DNA of 19,277 bases, from NCBI GenBank assembly GCA_023388335.1, contig JAEWGL010000162.1, positions 1 through 19,277 of the forward strand, written 5' to 3'. This document shows positions 14,120 to 19,277 of this stretch, piece after piece (position 1 is the stretch's first letter; each line of letters begins with the position of its first letter). This DNA is from Pseudomonadota bacterium (GTDB taxonomy: Bacteria; Pseudomonadota; Gammaproteobacteria; Pseudomonadales; Pseudomonadaceae). Made by a program: the position numbers and the translations under genes. The notes beneath the pieces are model-generated. The model made no database searches. It was not told the origin of the DNA and worked only from the letters and a program-made list of their open reading frames with translations.

Positions 14120-16594
14120 ATGATGCACCCCAGTTCTCCCCGTCACGACAGGCTGCGCACTGCCGTTCGCGCCACCCTGCTTGGCCTCAGCCTGGCTGGC
14201 AGCTGCACCTTTGCGGTCCAGGCGCTGGCCGCCCCGGCCAGCCAGAGCCAGCAAGTCGACTGGAACATCGCGCCTGGCCCGTTGGCCACGGCATTGGACC
14301 AGCTGGCTCGCCAGGGCGGCCTGAACCTGTCGTTCGACGCCGACAGCCTGCAAGGCAAGACCACCCAGGGCGTGCAGGGCCGCCATGATAGCGCCCAGGC
14401 GCTTGCGATCCTGCTGCAAGGCAGTGACGTGCAAGTGCAGCAGCAAGGCGACAACAACTTCTTGCTGATCCCGGCGATGGACCTGGGCGGGGCCATGGAG
14501 CTGGGTGCCACCGCCATCTCCAGCTCCCGCCTGGGCGAGACCACCGAGCACAGCGGCTCCTACACCACCGGTGCGGTGACCATCGGCAAGACACCCCAAA
14601 CCCTGCGCCACACCCCACAGTCAGTGACCGTGGTAACCCGTCAACGCCTGGATGACCAGCACATCACCAACCTCACCAGCCTGCTTGAGCAGACGCCCGG
14701 CGTGGTGGTGAACCTGACCGACAGCGAACGTGTGCAGTACTACTCGCGCGGCTATGCGATCGATGCCATCCAGTACGACGGCGCCACCGTGGTCCAAAGC
14801 AGCGGCGGCGGTGCATTCATCCAGAGCGATTCGGCGATCCTCGACCGCGCCGAGATACTGCGCGGCGCCACGGGCATGCTGCGCGGCGCTGGCAATCCGT
14901 CGGGCACCGTCAACCTGGTGCGCAAGCGCCCGACCGCTGAATTCCAGGGCGAAGGCAGCGTGACCCTGGGCTCGTGGGATGCGCAGCGCTATGTGGCCGA
15001 CCTGTCCGGCCCGCTGACCGAAACCGGCAATGTGCGCGGCCGGGTGATCGCCGTGCATGACGACAAGGACCACTTCCAGGACTCGCGCATGGAGCGCAAG
15101 GAAGTGTTCTACGGTGTGCTGGCCTTCGACTTGAACGACAGCACCACCCTGACCACGGGCCTGGAATGGACCAAGCTCGACGCCACCGGCGCCTGGGGCA
15201 ACCTGCCCGCCGACTACGATGGCTCGCCCCTGCCGCTGGGCCGCAGCACCTACCTGGGCGCAGACTGGAACCACTGGGACCGCAGCAACCTGCAGACTTT
15301 CGCCGAGCTCGAACACAGCTTCGACAACGACTGGAAGCTCAAGCTGATGGCCCTGCGCACGCACTTCGAGCTCGATGACCATGGTTTCAAGCAGACCTAC
15401 TTCACCCGCGCCTCGGGGGATGCCAATCCGACCAACAACCCCTACCTGATGAACTACCAGGTGACCGAGGGTGATGGCGGCGAGAGCGTGCAGAACAACC
15501 TGAGCGCCACCCTCAACGGCCCATTCGAGCTGTTCGGCAGGACCCACGAGCTGATGCTCGGCGTCGAGCGCATCCGTAACGATTCCTATGCCTCGGCCAC
15601 CAACTTCACTGCCTCCGGCATGTTCGACGTGCGCGAATGGGACCCCAAGACAAGCCTGGCCGAACCGGATATCAACATCACCGCGCACCCGGTCAGAACG
15701 CGCACCACCCAGGAAGCGGCCTACGCGACCTGGCGCATCTCGCTGGCCGAACCGCTGACCGCGGTCATCGGTGCGCGCGCCAACTGGTATGACTACGAGC
15801 AGGAAAACAACGTCAGCTCGAACGGCGAGTTCAGCGTCGACAACAAGATCGTGCCCTATGCCGCGCTGATCTATGACCTGAACGAAAACTTCAGCACCTA
15901 TGCCAGCTATACCGAGATCTTCAACCCGCAGACCGCCACCGACGTCAGCGGATCGGTGCTCGAGCCGGTCACGGGTGAAGCCTATGAAACGGGGATCAAG
16001 GGGGAATTCTACGACGGCCGGCTGAACACCTCGCTGGCATTCTTCCGCATCTATCAGGTTGGCAACCCGCTGGATGACATCAGCGGCCCCAACCCCTGCC
16101 TGCCCAACTACACCAGTGGTTACTGCAAGGTCGCGGCGGGCAAGAACCGCAGCCAGGGCTTCGAGCTGGAGATCTCCGGCGAAGTGTTGCCCGGCTGGCA
16201 GGTGAGTGGTGGTTATACCTACAACAGTACCGAATACCTAAAGGACACCGCCAGCAACGCCGGCAATGCCATCCGCACCACCGACCCCAAGCGCATGCTC
16301 CGCCTGTTCACCAGCTACCGCCTGCCGGGCGAGCTGGAGGCCTGGACCATCGGCGGCGGCGTGCAGGCGCAAAGCGACATCTACAACCGCAGCGGCAGCG
16401 CCGAGGCATCGCAGTCTGGCTACGCGGTATACAACGCCATGGTCAATTACCGCTTCAACGAGCACTACACGGTGCAGCTCAACGCCAACAACCTCTTCGA
16501 CAAGAAGTACTACCGTCAGGTCGCGCCGACCCCCACTGGCTACTACTGGGGCGACCCTCGCAACGTGTCGGTGACCTTACGCGGGTCCTTCTGA
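14120..16594 (+). CDS. TonB-dependent siderophore receptor with STN signalling domain
   Basis: This 824-residue outer-membrane receptor imports a ferric siderophore with TonB energy and senses it. The signal peptide spans residues 1-37 (hydrophobic core LLGLSLAGSCTFAVQALA). The periplasmic STN signalling domain follows (about 46-117, starting VDWNIAPGPLATALDQLARQ), which marks it as a transducer of the FecR circuit, then a region with TAISSS that may contain the TonB box, the plug with KTPQTLRHTPQSVTVVT and RQRLDDQHITNLTSLLEQTPG, and the barrel ending NVSVTLRGSF with C-terminal Phe. The NNLFDKKYY motif near the end is typical of FpvA/FoxA-type siderophore receptors. ATG 14120 has AGGAG six bases upstream. 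The ligand is unknown; pyoverdine, ferrioxamine or other xenosiderophores are all possible. Confidence 0.93.
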   Translation: MMHPSSPRHDRLRTAVRATLLGLSLAGSCTFAVQALAAPASQSQQVDWNIAPGPLATALDQLARQGGLNLSFDADSLQGKTTQGVQGRHDSAQALAILLQGSDVQVQQQGDNNFLLIPAMDLGGAMELGATAISSSRLGETTEHSGSYTTGAVTIGKTPQTLRHTPQSVTVVTRQRLDDQHITNLTSLLEQTPGVVVNLTDSERVQYYSRGYAIDAIQYDGATVVQSSGGGAFIQSDSAILDRAEILRGATGMLRGAGNPSGTVNLVRKRPTAEFQGEGSVTLGSWDAQRYVADLSGPLTETGNVRGRVIAVHDDKDHFQDSRMERKEVFYGVLAFDLNDSTTLTTGLEWTKLDATGAWGNLPADYDGSPLPLGRSTYLGADWNHWDRSNLQTFAELEHSFDNDWKLKLMALRTHFELDDHGFKQTYFTRASGDANPTNNPYLMNYQVTEGDGGESVQNNLSATLNGPFELFGRTHELMLGVERIRNDSYASATNFTASGMFDVREWDPKTSLAEPDINITAHPVRTRTTQEAAYATWRISLAEPLTAVIGARANWYDYEQENNVSSNGEFSVDNKIVPYAALIYDLNENFSTYASYTEIFNPQTATDVSGSVLEPVTGEAYETGIKGEFYDGRLNTSLAFFRIYQVGNPLDDISGPNPCLPNYTSGYCKVAAGKNRSQGFELEISGEVLPGWQVSGGYTYNSTEYLKDTASNAGNAIRTTDPKRMLRLFTSYRLPGELEAWTIGGGVQAQSDIYNRSGSAEASQSGYAVYNAMVNYRFNEHYTVQLNANNLFDKKYYRQVAPTPTGYYWGDPRNVSVTLRGSF

Positions 16595-16614
16595 TCGGCG
16601 GTGCCGCGCAGCCA

Positions 16615-17775
16615 TCATTCCACCACCGCCCGCATGCGCTCCGCCCGGCGGTATGCATGCCGGGCAAAGCACACGAACAACCCCGCCATCAGCGCCAGTG
16701 CCATCGGCAGTCCATGGGGCGCGACATCCATCGCCGCGCCGCTGACCAGCGGCCCGACCAAGCTGCCGACGCCCCAGAGCAGGCCTACGCTGGCGTTGGC
16801 GGTGACCAGGTCCTGGCCCTTGAAACGTTGCCCGATCAGCACCAGCGCCAAGGTGTAGATACCCCCCGCCACTGCCCCCAGCAGTACCAGCAGCGGCCAC
16901 AGCAGCCAGGTCATCTGCAGCAGCCATGGCAGGCCGATGCCGATCGTCATGGCTACCAGCCCACAGACCAGGTGCAGCCCAGTACGCTCCACCCGGTCGG
17001 CCAGCCAGCCCAGCGGCAGCTGGAAGAGCATGTCGCCGGCGAACACCACGGTCACCATCAGCGCCGCCACACCCACGGCAAAACCATGGCTGGTGGCGTA
17101 CACCGGCAGCAGCGACAGCACCACCGCATCGAAGAACGAGAAGAACAGCACCGCCACGCACAACGCCGGGGCCACGCGAAAGAAGCCGGCCAGGGAGAAA
17201 CTCTTATCGCCCGCCTCGCCGTGCTCTACATGGTCGTTGGGCACCGTCAGCACGATGCATACCAGAGCCAGGCCGTAGCAAGCTGTAACCACGCCGGTCA
17301 CCCAGGGACTGTGTGCGCCGACCACCGCCAGCATGGCCGGCCCCAGCACCTGGAAGCCGGTGAAACTGGTGGCATACAAGGCCATGATCTTGCCGCGGTT
17401 ATGCTCGGGGCACAGTTCGTTGACCCAGGACTCGCCGAGGATGATGGCGATGCCCATGCCGATGCCCAATCCCAAGCGCAGCAGCGCCAACAGGTAGATC
17501 GACGAGAACGCCCATTCCAACAGGGCGATGCTCAATGTGCACAGGCCAAAGCACAGCAGATAGATAGTACGCCGGGTCAGGTGCCGGCAACAGGCATCGA
17601 CCAGGAACGCCGAAAGCATCATCCCGGCAGCCGGGATCGCCGACAGAATGCCGATCTGCAGGGTACTGGCCCCGGCGTCCAGCAAACGCAAGGACACCAA
17701 CGGCAGGCTCGCCCCCAGGCTGAAACCCACCACCGACACGGCGAACAGCAGGCCCGCCAGCAAACGCTTGTTCAT
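16615..17775 (-). CDS. MFS transporter, YcaD-like
   Basis: This protein of 386 residues has about twelve hydrophobic segments in two halves. The fifth-helix segment with ILGESWVNELCPEHNRGKIM resembles YcaD-type MFS carriers, and the second half has the MFS motif-A-like GWLADRVERTG. Substrate is unknown; efflux or uptake of a small metabolite is equally possible. ATG 17775 is chosen because GGGAG lies five bases upstream; the GTG two codons earlier would overlap that site. It is convergent with the receptor gene and ends 20 bp from it, so it is not part of the iron operon. Confidence 0.85.
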   Translation of the reverse strand: MNKRLLAGLLFAVSVVGFSLGASLPLVSLRLLDAGASTLQIGILSAIPAAGMMLSAFLVDACCRHLTRRTIYLLCFGLCTLSIALLEWAFSSIYLLALLRLGLGIGMGIAIILGESWVNELCPEHNRGKIMALYATSFTGFQVLGPAMLAVVGAHSPWVTGVVTACYGLALVCIVLTVPNDHVEHGEAGDKSFSLAGFFRVAPALCVAVLFFSFFDAVVLSLLPVYATSHGFAVGVAALMVTVVFAGDMLFQLPLGWLADRVERTGLHLVCGLVAMTIGIGLPWLLQMTWLLWPLLVLLGAVAGGIYTLALVLIGQRFKGQDLVTANASVGLLWGVGSLVGPLVSGAAMDVAPHGLPMALALMAGLFVCFARHAYRRAERMRAVVE

Positions 17776-18107
17776 TACCACTCCCGATACACCGCCCGCG
17801 GCTTACAGGCCCGAACGGCGGACAATCACTGAAAAGATGTTCGAATGCAGGCGCCCGCGACTACGCGGGCAAGCGTGCCCGATTCGCGGCGCGGATCAGT
17901 TCAGGCGGCGTGAGGGGAGAAGGTGAAGGCGAACAGGACGCTGCGCCGACGCTTGAGCACCGTGTCGCTCGGCCACGCCTTGCGCAGGGCCCCGGCCAGG
18001 GGCTGGCAGATACGGCTCGGGCGTGGGGAACGGCGCATACATCGGCTACGCAGAAAAGAAAGAGGCGGCACTCTAGGCCAACGCCGGCCGCCTCGTCAAT
18101 CCAGCGT
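17776..18107. other. Gene-free spacer between two minus-strand MFS genes
   Basis: About 330 bp that includes the upstream region of the YcaD-like gene, a possible degenerate REP remnant near 17854-17885 (CCCGCG at 17854-17859 pairs with CGCGGG at 17864-17869, followed by CAAGC), and the terminator of the Fsr-type gene. A 45-codon minus-strand frame at 17901-18038 has no ribosome-binding site and I do not call it. Confidence 0.6.
18047..18094 (-). terminator. Rho-independent terminator of the Fsr-type gene
   Basis: Read on the minus strand, GAGGCGGC (18094-18087) pairs with GCCGCCTC (18069-18062) around a 17-nt loop that itself contains GGCC repeats, followed by the T-rich TTTCTTTTCT (complement of about 18051-18060). 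It starts 14 nt after the gene's stop, so it fits the end of that transcript. Confidence 0.75.
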
Positions 18108-19277
18108 TCAGCGCTTGCCGGTGGACGGTAGCAACACCGCCAGCAGGCCAAACAGCGGCAGGAAGGAGCACAAGCCGTAGACGTACTCGATGCCGCGCAG
18201 GTCGGCCAGGTAACCGAGCAGTGCCGCGCCGATGCCGCCGAAACCGAACATCAGGCCAAAGAAGATGCCGGCGATCATGCCGACGTTACCCGGCACCAGT
18301 TCCTGGGCATAGACCACGATGGCCGAGAAGGCCGAGGCCAGGATGAAGCCGATCACCACGCTGAGTACCGTCGTCCAGAACAGGTCGGCATACGGCAGCG
18401 CCAGGGTGAAGGGTGCCACGCCCAGGATCGAGAACCAGATCACTGCCTTGCGCCCGATGCGGTCACCGATCGGGCCGCCGAAGAAGGTTCCGGCCGCCAC
18501 CGCGCCAAGGAACAGGAACAAGTGCAATTGCGAGCTGGCCACCGACAGGTCGAATTTCTCGATCAGGTAGAAGGTGAAGTAGCTGGTGAAACTCGCCATG
18601 TAGAAGTACTTGGAGAACACCAGCAACCCGAGCACCACCAGCGCCGCGATCACCCGCTGGCGTGACAGCCCGTGGGTCGCCTGGGCGCCCGCGCGGGCCT
18701 TGAACTGGTTGAGGTGGCCCTTGTACCAGCGGCGCAGCAGCAAGGTCACGCCGAAGAAGAACAGCCCGGCCAGGCCGAACCAGGCGACATTGCCCTGGCC
18801 GAACGGAATCACGATGGCCGCCGCCAGCAGCGGGCCGAAGGCCGAACCGGCGTTGCCGCCCACCTGGAAGGTCGACTGCGCCAGGCCGAAACGCCCGCCC
18901 GAAGCCAGGCGGGCAATCCGCGAGGTCTCCGGGTGGAACGTCGAGGAGCCGATGCCCACAAGCGCCGAGGCCAGGAGGATCATCGGGAAGCTGCCGACGA
19001 ACGCCAGCATGACGATACCCACCAAGGTGCACAGGGTGCCCAGCGGCAGCAGGTTCGGGTTCGGCTTGCGGTCGGTGTAGAAGCCCACCCAAGGCTGCAG
19101 CAGCGAGGCGGTGATCTGGAAGGTCAGGGTGATCATGCCGATCTGGGCAAAGCTCAGGTCGTAGTTGGCCTTGAGCATCGGATAGATGGCCGGCAGGACC
19201 GACTGGATCAGGTCGTTGATCAAGTGCGCAAGGGCGCAGAAGCCGATGATGCGCATCACCAACGGGTTGCCCTGGGC
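18108..19277 (-). CDS. MFS transporter of the fosmidomycin-resistance (Fsr) type, 5' end outside window
   Basis: About 390 residues are visible and the frame is open to the right edge, starting AQGNPLVMRIIG; the TTG/GTG/ATG near 19262-19257 are probably internal. The start region FCALAHLINDLIQSVLPAIY and the following LQPWVGFYTDR are the family signature of Fsr proteins, inner-membrane MFS efflux carriers. The E. coli Fsr confers fosmidomycin resistance; natural substrate is unclear. Around twelve hydrophobic segments fit. The C-terminus ends LPSTGKR. A strong terminator follows, so it is separated from the YcaD-like gene downstream. Confidence 0.88.
   Translation of the reverse strand, partial: AQGNPLVMRIIGFCALAHLINDLIQSVLPAIYPMLKANYDLSFAQIGMITLTFQITASLLQPWVGFYTDRKPNPNLLPLGTLCTLVGIVMLAFVGSFPMILLASALVGIGSSTFHPETSRIARLASGGRFGLAQSTFQVGGNAGSAFGPLLAAAIVIPFGQGNVAWFGLAGLFFFGVTLLLRRWYKGHLNQFKARAGAQATHGLSRQRVIAALVVLGLLVFSKYFYMASFTSYFTFYLIEKFDLSVASSQLHLFLFLGAVAAGTFFGGPIGDRIGRKAVIWFSILGVAPFTLALPYADLFWTTVLSVVIGFILASAFSAIVVYAQELVPGNVGMIAGIFFGLMFGFGGIGAALLGYLADLRGIEYVYGLCSFLPLFGLLAVLLPSTGKR

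Noticed and set aside
16657..17832. 391-codon plus-strand frame opposite the YcaD-like MFS gene
   Set aside because: Gln/His-rich composition and no family resemblance; it is the shadow of the minus-strand transporter.
17901..18038. 45-codon basic minus-strand frame in the spacer between MFS genes
   Set aside because: No ribosome-binding site and it starts just beyond the terminator of the upstream gene; nothing in the sequence supports expression.

Overview
The window looks like a chromosomal segment of a Pseudomonas, most likely of the P. putida group. The reasons are the high-GC housekeeping background, intergenic repeats of the P. putida REP type (core GCGGGCTTGCC and its complement), a FecI/FecR/TonB-receptor triad, and gene families typical of that group (DUF6429, DUF3772 mechanosensitive channel, Ada with an AlkA-like glycosylase, Fsr-type MFS). 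The species call is inference from style, not from a marker gene.

Layout. (1) Positions 1-3878 are an accessory island. It starts inside a large protein whose 5' end lies outside the window. That protein resembles the VasX/BTH_I2691-like group of type VI secretion effectors and ends at 1301. An exported Sel1-repeat protein (1291-2271), the probable immunity protein, overlaps its end by 11 bp. A second, decayed copy of the same module follows: a patchwork toxin remnant (2302-2912) with two internal deletions and frame changes, again overlapping by 11 bp a second Sel1 gene (2902-3878), now broken by an in-frame TAG and a frameshift. From about position 720 the toxin tail and both Sel1 genes are clearly more AT-rich than the toxin body, as expected for exchanged C-terminal toxin/immunity cassettes. 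(2) 4019-7471 holds a probable operon: an NTF2/SnoaL-like small protein, an NCS1-type nucleobase/heterocycle permease and an NAD(P)-dependent aldehyde dehydrogenase, followed by a DUF6429 small protein (7518-7763). (3) 7882-10287 (minus) encodes a DUF3772/MscS mechanosensitive channel. (4) 10338-12394 (minus) carries alkylation repair: Ada and an AlkA-like 3-methyladenine glycosylase, separated by a REP-rich spacer. (5) 12565-16594 (plus) is an iron cell-surface-signalling unit: ECF sigma factor, FecR-type anti-sigma factor and TonB-dependent siderophore receptor with an STN signalling domain. Fur-box-like palindromes precede the sigma gene and the receptor gene. (6) 16615-19277 (minus) carries two MFS transporters, a YcaD-like one and an Fsr (fosmidomycin-resistance) type one that runs off the right edge; a hairpin plus T-rich terminator follows the latter.

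How they work together. The sigma/anti-sigma/receptor trio should form one circuit: iron-loaded siderophore at the receptor signals through its STN domain to FecR, which releases the sigma factor to raise receptor transcription, with Fur shutting the sigma gene when iron is replete. Ada should repair methylated DNA and activate repair genes, and the neighbouring glycosylase is a natural regulon partner. The most interesting part is the left island: a toxin/immunity locus caught with one intact module and one fossil module side by side, sharing a conserved toxin C-terminal motif that I cannot assign to a known toxin fold.
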